A stretch of 64,000 bases of DNA, taken from the NCBI RefSeq assembly GCF_000720325.1, contig NZ_JOJM01000011.1:62001-126000 (forward strand), given 5' to 3'. The notes beneath the pieces were generated by a model that made no database searches, was not told where the DNA came from, and saw nothing but the letters and a program-made list of their open reading frames with translations. This DNA is from Streptomyces sp. NRRL B-1347. Its GTDB lineage: Bacteria > Actinomycetota > Actinomycetes > Streptomycetales > Streptomycetaceae. Shown one piece after another: positions 44,947 through 54,295 of this stretch. Position 1 is the first letter of the stretch; every line of letters begins with the position of its first letter. Both the position numbers and the translations under genes were made by a program.

Positions 44947-45402
44947 CTAGGCGGGAGACCCCGAAGAAAACCGTCGCATCAGCGGCGAAAGCACCAGCAC
45001 CGACTTGGTCCGCTCCACGAACGGCTCCCCCGCGATCCGCTCAAGGACCCGCTCGAAATGCCGCATGTCCGCGGCGAAGACCTGTACGAGCGCGTCCGCC
45101 TCCCCCGTGACGGTGGAGGCGGACGCGACCTCCGGGTAGCGCTCCAGACCGCGCTGGATCGCCTCCGGAGAGGTGTTGCGGCGACAGTAGATCTCGATGA
45201 ACCCCTCGGTCTCCCAGCCGAGCGCGGCGGGGTCGACGCGGACGGTGAACCCGGTGATCGCTCCGGTGGCCCGCAGCCGGTCCACGCGCCGCTTCACGGC
45301 GGGCGCGGACAGGCCGACGAGCTGGCCGATGTCGGCGTAGGAGCGGCGGGCGTCCTCGGCGAGGGCGTGCACGATGCGTTCGTCGAGATCGTTCAGTCGC
45401 AC
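44947..45402 (-). CDS. Lrp/AsnC family regulator beside the amino-acid permease
   Basis: A 151-residue regulator. The N-terminal HTH (about 3-50) reads LNDLDERIVHALAEDARRSYADIGQLVGLSAPAVKRRVDRL. The RAM domain follows with VDPAALGWETEGFIEIYC, SASTVTGEADALVQVFA and the C-terminal VERTKSVLVLSPLM. GTG at 45402 is the start; it lies 25 nt after the permease stop on the same strand, so the two are likely cotranscribed. I infer that it binds the phased CGTTGCG sites upstream of the permease and davA, sensing an amino acid such as lysine. The protein is distinct from the AsnC regulator at 168-608. Confidence 0.9.
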   Translation of the reverse strand: MRLNDLDERIVHALAEDARRSYADIGQLVGLSAPAVKRRVDRLRATGAITGFTVRVDPAALGWETEGFIEIYCRRNTSPEAIQRGLERYPEVASASTVTGEADALVQVFAADMRHFERVLERIAGEPFVERTKSVLVLSPLMRRFSSGSPA

Positions 45403-45427
45403 TGGGGGTCGTTCACTTCTCTGCGTG

Positions 45428-46921
45428 TCACTTCACTGCGGAGGCCTCCGCGGCGGGCGGTTCGGTCTCCAGGCGGGAGCGGCGCATCCCGTACAGGAAG
45501 TAGAACACGAGCCCGACGACCATCCAGACACCGAAGACCTTCCAGGTCGCCGCGTCGAGGTTGTACATGTTGTAGGCGCAGAAGCCGAAGCCGAGGACCG
45601 GGAAGAGCCAGCCGAGCGGCACCCGGAAGGTGCGCGGCATGTCGGGCCGGGTCCGGCGCAGGATGATCACGGCGACGTTGACCAGGCCGAAGGCGAAGAG
45701 CGTGCCGATGCTGGTGGCGTCGACGAGCTTGCCGAGCGGGATCACGGAGGCGAGCGCGCCGCAGAACAGGGACACCAGGACGGTGTTCACGCGGGGCGTG
45801 CCGGTCTTGCCGCTGACCTTGGCGAACGTCTTGGGCACGAGGCCGTCGCGGGACATCGCGAACAGCACGCGGGTCTGGCCGTAGAGGACGGTCAGGACGA
45901 CGCTGGCGATGGAGATGACGGCACCGGCGGCGAGCAGCGTGCCCCAGACGTTCTGACCGGTGACGTCGTTCATGATCGCGGTCAGCGACGCCTCGGAGCC
46001 CTCGAAGTCCTTCCAGTTCCAGGCGCCCACGGCGACGGCGGCGACCAGGACGTACAGGGCGGTGACGATGACCAGCGAGAGCATGATCGCGCGGGGCAGG
46101 TCGCGCTGCGGGTTCTTGGCCTCCTCACCGGCGGTGGAGGCGGCGTCGAAGCCGATGTAGGAGAAGAACAGGCTCGCTCCGGCCGCGCTGACCCCGGCGA
46201 CGCCGAGCGGCATGAAGTCGGAGTAGTTGCCGGACTTGAAGCCGGTGAAGCCGACCGCGCAGAAGAGCACGAGGGCCGCGATCTTCACGATCACCATGAT
46301 CGTGTTCGCCCGTGCGGACTCCTTGGCGCCGCCGAGCAGGAACACCATGGCGAGCAGCACCACGATCAGGCCCGGCAGGTTGATGATCGCGCCGTCGACC
46401 TCGCCGGGCGCCGCGGAGAGCGCGTCCGGGATGGTGACGCCGATGGTGCCGTCGAGCAGCTCGTTCAGGTACTCGCCCCAGCCGACGGCGACGGCCGCGA
46501 CGGACACGCCGTACTCCAGGACCAGGCACCAGCCGCAGACCCAGGCCACGAGCTCGCCCATCGTCGCGTACGCGTACGAGTACGAGGATCCGGCGACCGG
46601 GATGGTGCCCGCCAGCTCGGCGTAGGACAGGGCCGAGAACAGGGCGGTGAGACCGGCGATGACGAAGGAGATCGTCACGGCCGGACCGGCCTTGGGGACG
46701 CTCTCGCCGAGCACCACGAAGATGCCGGTGCCGAGCGTCGCGCCGATGCTGATCATGGTCAGCTGCCACATGCCGAGGGTCCGGCGGAGCGTGCCGCCCT
46801 CGCCCTGGCCGCCCTCGGCGACCAGGCGGTCCACCGGCTTGCGCCGGGTTATTCGGCTGCCGAAACCGGCGCCGCCCTGGGGGCGGGGGCGGGTCTTCGG
46901 GGGTGCGCCCTGGTCGAGCAC
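45428..46921 (-). CDS. CAT-type (APC superfamily) amino-acid permease
   Basis: A 497-residue permease with about 12-13 helices. A cytoplasmic N-terminus leads into LRRTLGMWQLTMISIGATLGTGIFVVLGE, the substrate-binding unwound helix 1 of APC transporters. PVAGSSYSYAYATMGELVAW and SYIGFDAASTAGEEAKNPQRDLP are signatures of the cationic amino-acid transporter group. A preference for lysine/arginine-like or broad amino acids fits, but specificity cannot be read. Upstream, a promoter at 47034-47062 has four phased CGTTGCG-like sites like those at davA. asnC follows after 25 nt. Confidence 0.92.
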   Translation of the reverse strand: MLDQGAPPKTRPRPQGGAGFGSRITRRKPVDRLVAEGGQGEGGTLRRTLGMWQLTMISIGATLGTGIFVVLGESVPKAGPAVTISFVIAGLTALFSALSYAELAGTIPVAGSSYSYAYATMGELVAWVCGWCLVLEYGVSVAAVAVGWGEYLNELLDGTIGVTIPDALSAAPGEVDGAIINLPGLIVVLLAMVFLLGGAKESARANTIMVIVKIAALVLFCAVGFTGFKSGNYSDFMPLGVAGVSAAGASLFFSYIGFDAASTAGEEAKNPQRDLPRAIMLSLVIVTALYVLVAAVAVGAWNWKDFEGSEASLTAIMNDVTGQNVWGTLLAAGAVISIASVVLTVLYGQTRVLFAMSRDGLVPKTFAKVSGKTGTPRVNTVLVSLFCGALASVIPLGKLVDATSIGTLFAFGLVNVAVIILRRTRPDMPRTFRVPLGWLFPVLGFGFCAYNMYNLDAATWKVFGVWMVVGLVFYFLYGMRRSRLETEPPAAEASAVK

Positions 46922-47033
46922 GGGTGGCTCCTTAATCGCTGCCGGTCGAAATGGCCGGGACCCACGGCAGCCCGGGCATCACCACGGGAACCCACCGAGC
47001 AGGCAGTCCCCGCCACGCCACGTACAGCGCCAG

Positions 47034-47150
47034 ACTCTAAGCGGTTCCGCTTCCCAGCCGAAATGCAGCAACGTTGCGCACCCACACAAGATCGTTGCGT
47101 GAGCGTCGATTGTATGGACCTTTATTGCGCCGTCCCTTTCGTCCGTTGCG
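47034..47150 (-). promoter_or_regulatory. Permease promoter with four phased CGTTGCG-type sites
   Basis: Minus strand TTCGGC (47057-47062) and TAGAGT (47034-47039), spacer 17 nt. CGTTGCG (plus-strand reading) occurs at 47072-47078, 47093-47099 and 47144-47150, and a variant TATTGCG at 47123-47129; steps are 21, 30 and 21 bp. The first is 9 nt upstream of the -35. GCAACGTTGC (47068-47077) is also a perfect 10-bp palindrome. Nothing else is seen in 46922-47282. Confidence 0.55.
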
Positions 47151-47282
47151 TGACGCCCGATTTGTCCGTCGATTGGGATTCCGTTTGTTTCCGCTCCGGC
47201 CGCCCCCGGATCGGCCCCCGTACCCCGCCCGTCGACCGATCCGTATTCCGTTTGTGATCTTCCCGAAGCACTGGTGAAACGC

Positions 47283-47318
47283 CGACGGCCCCCGCGAGTG
47301 AACTCGCGGGGGCCGTCG
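47283..47318 (-). terminator. Strong terminator after the guaB1 gene
   Basis: A perfect 16-bp stem (47283-47298 with 47303-47318, CGACGGCCCCCGCGAG) with a TGAA loop, 27 nt past the guaB1 stop. Confidence 0.85.
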
Positions 47319-47344
47319 ATGAGTTGGCCCGAGGGGCCGGTGGG

Positions 47345-48853
<1,509 letters not shown>

Positions 48854-48877
48854 TCATTGTCCCATGCCCAACCGATT

Positions 48878-48908
48878 GCGCCGCCTGGGACGATCCCCCA
48901 GGCGGCGC
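48878..48908 (-). terminator. Terminator after the MFS exporter gene
   Basis: A perfect 12-bp stem (48878-48889 with 48897-48908, GCGCCGCCTGGG) with a 7-nt loop, 41 nt past the MFS stop on the minus strand. Confidence 0.8.
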
Positions 48909-48949
48909 ACGAACCCCCTGGTCAGATCCTCCAAGGGCGGTACCGTCCG

Positions 48950-50179
48950 CTAGATCTTCTTGGTGCGCCACACGGCGAGCGAGGTGAGTGCGGCGAGGAC
49001 CGCGCCGAACCCGAGGACCGCGGTGAGGGCCACCGTGCTCACGATGACGCCGCCGAGCGCCGCGCCCGAGGCGATGGCCAGGTTGAACATCGAGGTGTTC
49101 AGGGCGGTCGCCGCCTCGGTCGAGCCGGGCGCGGCCTTGAGCACCCAGGTCTGCACGGCCACCGGGATGCCGCCGAAGGCCAGGCCCCACAGCACCAGGA
49201 GCGCGATCCCGGTCGCGGGGCTGCGGCCGATCAGCGGGAACAGCGCGAGCACGACCGCGAGCAGCACGCTCATCGTGATGATGGTCGCGCGGACGTTGCG
49301 GGTCGCGGTGATGCCCGCCAGGACCGTGCCGCCGATGCCCGCGAGCCCGTAGACGAGGAGCAGCGGCCCGATGAGGCTCTCGCTGACGCCGGAGGTGTCC
49401 TGCAGCAGCGGGCTGATGAACGTGAAGGCCGCGTAGTGGCCGCCCACGAGCAGGCCGGTGGCGATGACGCCCGCGCGGACCGTGCGGTTGCGGAACTGCC
49501 GGGGCAGCTCGGCCAGGCGCACCGGCTCGGTGGCGGGCAGGCTCGGGAGCAGGAACACCAGGCCCGCGACCACGATCAGACCGAGCCCGGCGACGGCGAG
49601 GAACGCGACGCGCCAGTCGGAAAGCTCGCCGACGAACGTCGCGGCGGGCACGCCGATGACGTTGGCCGCGGTCGCGCCGCCGAAGACGAGCGCGGTGGCC
49701 CGTGGGATGTGCCGTTCGGGCACGAGGCGCACGGCGATGCCCGCCGCGAGCGCCCAGAACCCGCCGATGCTGATGCCCACGACGAACCGCGCGACGAGCA
49801 GCAGCGCGAAGCCGGACGCGGCGGCCGACAGGGCGTTGGCCGCGACCATCAGCGTGATCAGGGCGAGCAGTACGAGCCGCCGGTCGAGGCGCCCGATGAG
49901 GACGGGAAGGACGGGCGCGGTCACCGCGGCCACCAGGCCCGGCAGCGTCACCAGGAGGCCGACCGCGCCCTCGGAGACGTCGAGCCCGTTGCTGATCGAG
50001 GTGAGCAGGCCCACCGGAAGGGCCTCGACGGTGATCATGGCGAAGGTGCCGAGCGCCATCGCCACGACGGCCAGCCAGGTCTTGACGGGGACGCGGTCCG
50101 GCGGCGGCGCGGGCGTGGTGCTGGAAGTGGCGGGAGCACCGGGGGTGGCAGGGGTGGCTGACGTGCTGGAGCCGGACAT
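48950..50179 (-). CDS. MFS efflux transporter (AraJ/NepI-like)
   Basis: A 409-residue twelve-helix MFS protein of the DHA1 type. An unstructured Ser/Pro/Thr N-terminus precedes helix 1 (LAVVAMALGTFAMITVEALPVGLLTSI), the typical start of the AraJ/purine-nucleoside efflux group. The motif-A loop reads PVLIGRLDRRLVLL, and helix 5 has motif-C-like glycines in ALVFGGATAANVIGVP. The ATG at 50179 has GGGAG upstream. A 14-bp palindrome lies about 95 nt upstream, next to a predicted -35. Exported substrate is unknown. Confidence 0.88.
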   Translation of the reverse strand: MSGSSTSATPATPGAPATSSTTPAPPPDRVPVKTWLAVVAMALGTFAMITVEALPVGLLTSISNGLDVSEGAVGLLVTLPGLVAAVTAPVLPVLIGRLDRRLVLLALITLMVAANALSAAASGFALLLVARFVVGISIGGFWALAAGIAVRLVPERHIPRATALVFGGATAANVIGVPAATFVGELSDWRVAFLAVAGLGLIVVAGLVFLLPSLPATEPVRLAELPRQFRNRTVRAGVIATGLLVGGHYAAFTFISPLLQDTSGVSESLIGPLLLVYGLAGIGGTVLAGITATRNVRATIITMSVLLAVVLALFPLIGRSPATGIALLVLWGLAFGGIPVAVQTWVLKAAPGSTEAATALNTSMFNLAIASGAALGGVIVSTVALTAVLGFGAVLAALTSLAVWRTKKI

Positions 50180-50272
50180 GGCTGAACTCCCGTTCCGAGC
50201 GGTTCGCTTGGGGCTGTGCGCGGCGGTTCGAGCCGCGAGGAACACGCTAGGAAGCGGCGCCCGGAGGCGAAT

Positions 50273-50286
50273 CAGTCACGTGACTG
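50273..50286. promoter_or_regulatory. 14-bp perfect palindrome upstream of the MFS gene
   Basis: CAGTCACGTGACTG is perfectly self-complementary. On the minus strand TAGCGT (50244-50249) is a possible -10 for the MFS gene and the palindrome lies just upstream of the corresponding -35 position, which suits an activator or a repressor site. Confidence 0.5.
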
Positions 50287-50379
50287 GTGTGCCTCCGTCA
50301 TCGGTCCTGCGCCGGCCTCGGCCCGGCCCCCGTCCCGCCCCCCACCTGCGACGTCCGCTCGTGCGCGCGGGCCACCGGC

Positions 50380-53256
50380 TCACGTGCCCAGGTCCATGCG
50401 GGCCAGCTCGCCGCGCGAGGCGACGCCCAGCTTCGGATACGCCTTGTAGAGGTGGTAGCCGACGGTGCGCGGGCTGAGGAACAGCTGCGCCGCGATGTCC
50501 CGGTTGCTCAGGCCGGTCGCCGCGAGCCGCACGATCTGGAGCTCCTGCGGCGTGAGCCGGTCGAGCAGGCCCGGCTCGCGGTCGCGGACGGGCGTGGTCT
50601 CACCGATGGCCCGCAGTTCGGCGCGGGCGCGCTCCGCCCACAGCGGGGCGCCGACCGCGTCGAACAGCTCCAGGGCCGCGCGCAGCCGGGGGCGGGCGTC
50701 GGTCCTGCGCAGGCGGCGCCGCAGCCACTCGCCGTACAGCAGCTCGGTGCGGGCGCGCTCGAAGGGGCGCTGGTCGTGCAGGGGGCCCTGGTGGGCACCG
50801 ACGGCCTCGGCGAAGAGGGCGTCGGCGGGCTCGGCCTGCGCCGTGGCCCCGGAGGCCCCGGCAGCCCCGGAGCCCGCCTCCGCCGTGGCCCCCTCCACCG
50901 TGGCGAGCAGCGCGCGGCAGCGCAGGGTGACGGCCCGCGCCCAGGGCTGCCCGGTGGCGTCCGCCCACTTCGCGAACGCGGCGGCCGCGGCCGCGGCCCG
51001 CTCGGGCCTGCCCACCCGCACCGCGCTCTCCACCAGGTCGGGCAGGGCGTACAGGGCGAAGCCGCCGTGCCCGTGCGGCCCGGCCCACAGGTCCTCGAGG
51101 CGGTGCAGGGCCTCGTCGTGGCGGCCGTGGCCGAGGTCGAGCAGGGCGAGCGCGCCGGACGACCAGGCGCCCGCGATGGGCAGGCCCTGCGCGGCGAGCT
51201 CCTTGGTGACGGCCCGGCAGCGGTCCTCGTCGCCCTCGGCCGCCGCGATGTGCGCGAGGACGCCGCGCAGGTTCCCGGCGAACAGGCCCTGCGCGGTGTC
51301 CTCGGCGATCCGGACGCCCTCGGACGCGGCCGCGGTGGCGTCCCGCAGCCGGCCCATGAGCAGCTGGGCCCGCGCGAGGTGGAACAGCGCGGCGGGCATC
51401 AGGCCGATCGCGTCCCCGGCCCGGCAGTCCCGTTCGAGCGCGCTGGCCCGCTCGTACGCGGCGTCCAGGTCGCCGATCAGCTGGTGCCACCAGTGCGTGC
51501 TGGCGCGTTCCCACAGACCGGGCGCGCTCACCGTGCCGCCGGGCGCCTCGACGAGGGCACGGGCGGCGGGCAGCCCACCGGCCGGGTCGCCGAGCGCCAC
51601 GGCGGCCAGGCCGTCGACGGCGGTGATCAGTCGCGCGGCGGCGGGCGCGGGGTGCGCGGCGCTGGCCGCGGCGTGCGCGCCGGACGGAGACGGCCGCAGG
51701 GCCGTGAGCCCGGCCGACGTCCGCGCGATCATGCCCGGGTCGTTGAGCGCCCAGGCGGCGGACATCGCGTCCAGGAACATGTACGCGGCGACCTCCGCGT
51801 CGTACGGCCCGACCGCGGCCGCCCCGTCGACGAGGAGGGCGTGCGCGGCGCGCTGGTCGCCGCGGGCGTTCGCGGCGGTGGCGCGGATGCGGGCCAGCCG
51901 GGCGCGGGTCAGCGGGTCGTGCGGGTACGCGGCCGCCCGGTCCGCGAGACCGGCGGCGCGCTGCTGCTCGCCCGCGTTCTCCACGGCCTCGGCCGCGGCG
52001 ACGAGGCGCCGGGCGCGCTGCTCCTCGCCGGGCGAGAGGGCGGCGGCACGCTCGTACGCGGCGGCCTCCGCCTGGTGCCCGCCGCGGCGCCGCGCGGCCT
52101 CCGCGGTGCGCTCCAGGTCGGCGGCGACGCTCTCGTCGGGCCCGGTCGCGGCCGCCGCCCGGTGCCAGGCGCGGCGGTCGGCGGTCGTGGCCTCGGCGAG
52201 GGCCCGGTGCGCCGCCGTGCGCAGCGACAGGGGCGCGGCGCGGTACACCGCGGACCGGCTCAGCGGATGGGTGAAGCGCAGCCGCCCGTCGGCCACGGAG
52301 ACCAGCCGGCTCGCTTCCGCGGCGGCCAGGTCGTCGAGCGAGGCGTCCAGAGCGCGCCCGGCGGCCAGCACGGCGCCCAGGTCGCCGGTGGGCTCGGCGG
52401 CGGCGACCACGAGCAGGTCCTGGGCCCGGGCGGGCAGGGCCCGCGCCCGGTCGAGGAAGGTGCGCTCGACGCGCTCGGAGACCGGCCGCGAGCCCAGGTG
52501 GAAGAAGTCGGCGTGCAGGTCGCCGGAGCGCTGTGCGGCGCTCAGCGCGGCGGGCAGCTCAAGGAGCGCCAGCGGATTGCCGCGCGCCTCCTGGAGGATC
52601 ATGCCGCGCACGTGCGCGGGCAGGCCGTCGGCGTGCCGGTGGAGCAGCCGCGCGCCGGTCCGCTCGTCGAGGCCGGTGAGCCGCAGTTCGGCGAGGCCCG
52701 ACGCGGGGAAGGGATGTCCGTCGCGGACCGCGAAGACCAGCGCCACGGGGTCGGAGCCGAGCCGCCGCGCGGCGAAGAGCAGCGCGTCCACCGACGCCTG
52801 GTCCAGCCACTGCGCGTCGTCGACGAGGACGAGGAGCGGCCGCTCCTCGGCGATCTCCCCGAGCAGCGAGAGCACCGCGAGCCCCACGAGGAAGCGGTCG
52901 GCGCTGCTCCCGTGCCCGGCGCCGCCCGGCTCGTCGTCGGCCGCGCGGACGCCGACGTCCAGGCCGAACGCCGCGCGCAGCGCCCGTGCCTGCGGCGCGG
53001 GCAGCGCGTCGAGCCGGTCGGCGTGGGCGCCGAGCAGCAGGTGCAGCCCCGCGAAGGCCAGCTCCGACTCCGACTCGATGCCGAGCCCGCGCAGCACCCG
53101 CAGGTCCGTGGCCCGCTCGGCCGCGTGGTCCAGCAGGGCGGTCTTGCCGATCCCGGCCTCGCCCCGCACGACGAGGACCCCGCCCCGCTGCTTCCTCGCC
53201 CCGTCGAGCAGCCCGTCGACGACGGCCCGCTCCTCGTTGCGCCCGTACAGCTCCAT
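50380..53256 (-). CDS. Large LuxR-family ATPase regulator (LAL type)
   Basis: A 958-residue regulator. An N-terminal AAA/STAND ATPase starts ELYGRNEERAVVDGLLDGARK, with Walker A GEAGIGKTA (about 32-40) and Walker B LLVLVDDAQWLD (about 140-151). A long helical TPR-like region (about 330-850) follows, and a C-terminal LuxR HTH (about 898-950) reads LTPQELQIVRLAATGLSNRDIAAQLFLSPRTVGYHLYKAYPKLGV. These proteins are usually activators of catabolic or secondary-metabolite genes. The target is not obvious; the MFS exporter downstream is adjacent on the same strand across 200 nt. ATG at 53256 gives the standard start. Confidence 0.93.
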   Translation of the reverse strand: MELYGRNEERAVVDGLLDGARKQRGGVLVVRGEAGIGKTALLDHAAERATDLRVLRGLGIESESELAFAGLHLLLGAHADRLDALPAPQARALRAAFGLDVGVRAADDEPGGAGHGSSADRFLVGLAVLSLLGEIAEERPLLVLVDDAQWLDQASVDALLFAARRLGSDPVALVFAVRDGHPFPASGLAELRLTGLDERTGARLLHRHADGLPAHVRGMILQEARGNPLALLELPAALSAAQRSGDLHADFFHLGSRPVSERVERTFLDRARALPARAQDLLVVAAAEPTGDLGAVLAAGRALDASLDDLAAAEASRLVSVADGRLRFTHPLSRSAVYRAAPLSLRTAAHRALAEATTADRRAWHRAAAATGPDESVAADLERTAEAARRRGGHQAEAAAYERAAALSPGEEQRARRLVAAAEAVENAGEQQRAAGLADRAAAYPHDPLTRARLARIRATAANARGDQRAAHALLVDGAAAVGPYDAEVAAYMFLDAMSAAWALNDPGMIARTSAGLTALRPSPSGAHAAASAAHPAPAAARLITAVDGLAAVALGDPAGGLPAARALVEAPGGTVSAPGLWERASTHWWHQLIGDLDAAYERASALERDCRAGDAIGLMPAALFHLARAQLLMGRLRDATAAASEGVRIAEDTAQGLFAGNLRGVLAHIAAAEGDEDRCRAVTKELAAQGLPIAGAWSSGALALLDLGHGRHDEALHRLEDLWAGPHGHGGFALYALPDLVESAVRVGRPERAAAAAAAFAKWADATGQPWARAVTLRCRALLATVEGATAEAGSGAAGASGATAQAEPADALFAEAVGAHQGPLHDQRPFERARTELLYGEWLRRRLRRTDARPRLRAALELFDAVGAPLWAERARAELRAIGETTPVRDREPGLLDRLTPQELQIVRLAATGLSNRDIAAQLFLSPRTVGYHLYKAYPKLGVASRGELARMDLGT

Positions 53257-53353
53257 GCCCCGTTCCCCCCGTGTGCCCGCACGGCCGCCGGGTGTGCCCG
53301 GCGTCCGTCCGGTGTGTCGTCGCGCCCCTGCGCCGCCGGTCCGGCGTACCCCG

Positions 53354-53761
53354 TCAGTCCGAAGGGCCGAGCGCCAGCACGATCTCCAGTGCCGTGTCCT
53401 CGCCCCGCCAGTGCTCGACCGCCGCGGCGAAGACGTCCTGCGCGATCTCCCAGTCGCCCGGTGCCCGGCGCGCGTACTCCTGCCAGCCGGTGACGGCCAC
53501 GAGCCGCCCCCGGGCCTGCGGCTGCCACGACAGGTCCGTCAGGCAGTCGGCCAGCGCGTCCCAGTTGCGCCCGAACCACCGCGGCAGCGCGAACGCGGTG
53601 GCGCACCGCTCCATGAAGGCGTCCTTGTCCCGGACGCCGCTCAGCTCCAGGGCGACGGTGTGCCACCCGGTGCCGCGCACGGCGCCGAGCACTCCCGCGA
53701 GCGTCCCCGGCGAGCCGCCGTCCGCCGCGGGGTCCCCGCCCGCCCAGTCACCCGTCGTCAC
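53354..53761 (-). CDS. Barstar family RNase inhibitor
   Basis: A 135-residue cytoplasmic barstar-like protein, which protects the host from its own secreted barnase/RNase Sa-type enzyme by blocking the active site. Family features are the strand-helix HTVALELSGVRDKDAFMERCATAF, then LPRWFGRNWDALADCLTDLSW, the helix that in barstar carries the inhibitory Asp residues. The start is GTG at 53761 with GGAGG upstream, 13 nt after the RNase gene stop, so the two are expressed together. It fits the role of immunity protein to the neighbouring RNase. Confidence 0.9.
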   Translation of the reverse strand: MTTGDWAGGDPAADGGSPGTLAGVLGAVRGTGWHTVALELSGVRDKDAFMERCATAFALPRWFGRNWDALADCLTDLSWQPQARGRLVAVTGWQEYARRAPGDWEIAQDVFAAAVEHWRGEDTALEIVLALGPSD

Positions 53762-53774
53762 GCTGCCGCCTCCG

Positions 53775-54203
53775 TCATCTCAGCACCGCCTTGAACGACG
53801 CGTAGTGGTCGTCCGTGTAGTACGTCTCGTGCTCGCGCCCCGTGACCAGGCGCCGGGCGCCACGGCCGCGCTCTCCCGGCGTACGGACGGTGTACTCGCG
53901 GTAGTAGCCGCGCGGCTCACGGGGCAGCCGACCCTCGAAGTTGCCGAAGACGGTGCCGTCCTTCGGGTACGGGAAGGGCCCGCCCTCGTCGATGAGGCGC
54001 AGGGTCCTGCGGGCCTCGGCGGGCAGCCGGTCGGCCGTGACGGTGGCCATGCCGCGCGCCCAGGCGGGCGTCGAGGCGGGCCTCGATGCCGTGCCGCCGT
54101 CCCGTGCCGTGCCGCTGTCCCGCTCCGTCCCGCAGCCCGTGACGAGGGCCGCGAGACAGACGAGCAGCGCGCACAGGACGCGCCCCGCCGACCGAATGAT
54201 CAT
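53775..54203 (-). CDS. RNase Sa-like guanyl-specific ribonuclease, lipoprotein-type signal
   Basis: A 142-residue exported microbial RNase (N1/T1/barnase superfamily) that cleaves RNA after G. The domain LPAEARRTLRLIDEGGPFPYPKDGTVFGNFEGRLP, then GYYREYTVRTPG and YYTDDHYASF, aligns with Streptomyces RNase Sa; catalytic residues correspond to Glu 103, Arg 118 and His 133. Unlike RNase Sa, the two Cys of the disulfide are missing. The signal peptide ends in LAALVTGC (Cys 24), a plausible lipobox, so the enzyme may stay membrane-anchored. ATG at 54203 has a weak ribosome-binding site. Barstar follows after 13 nt. Confidence 0.88.
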   Translation of the reverse strand: MIIRSAGRVLCALLVCLAALVTGCGTERDSGTARDGGTASRPASTPAWARGMATVTADRLPAEARRTLRLIDEGGPFPYPKDGTVFGNFEGRLPREPRGYYREYTVRTPGERGRGARRLVTGREHETYYTDDHYASFKAVLR

Positions 54204-54295
54204 GGGCCCGATGCTGCCACAGCCTCCGCGCACCGGCACGCGCCGGCGTCCGGACGCCGGACACCACCGGGCCCCTGGTCATCCCGTCGCGCGGG

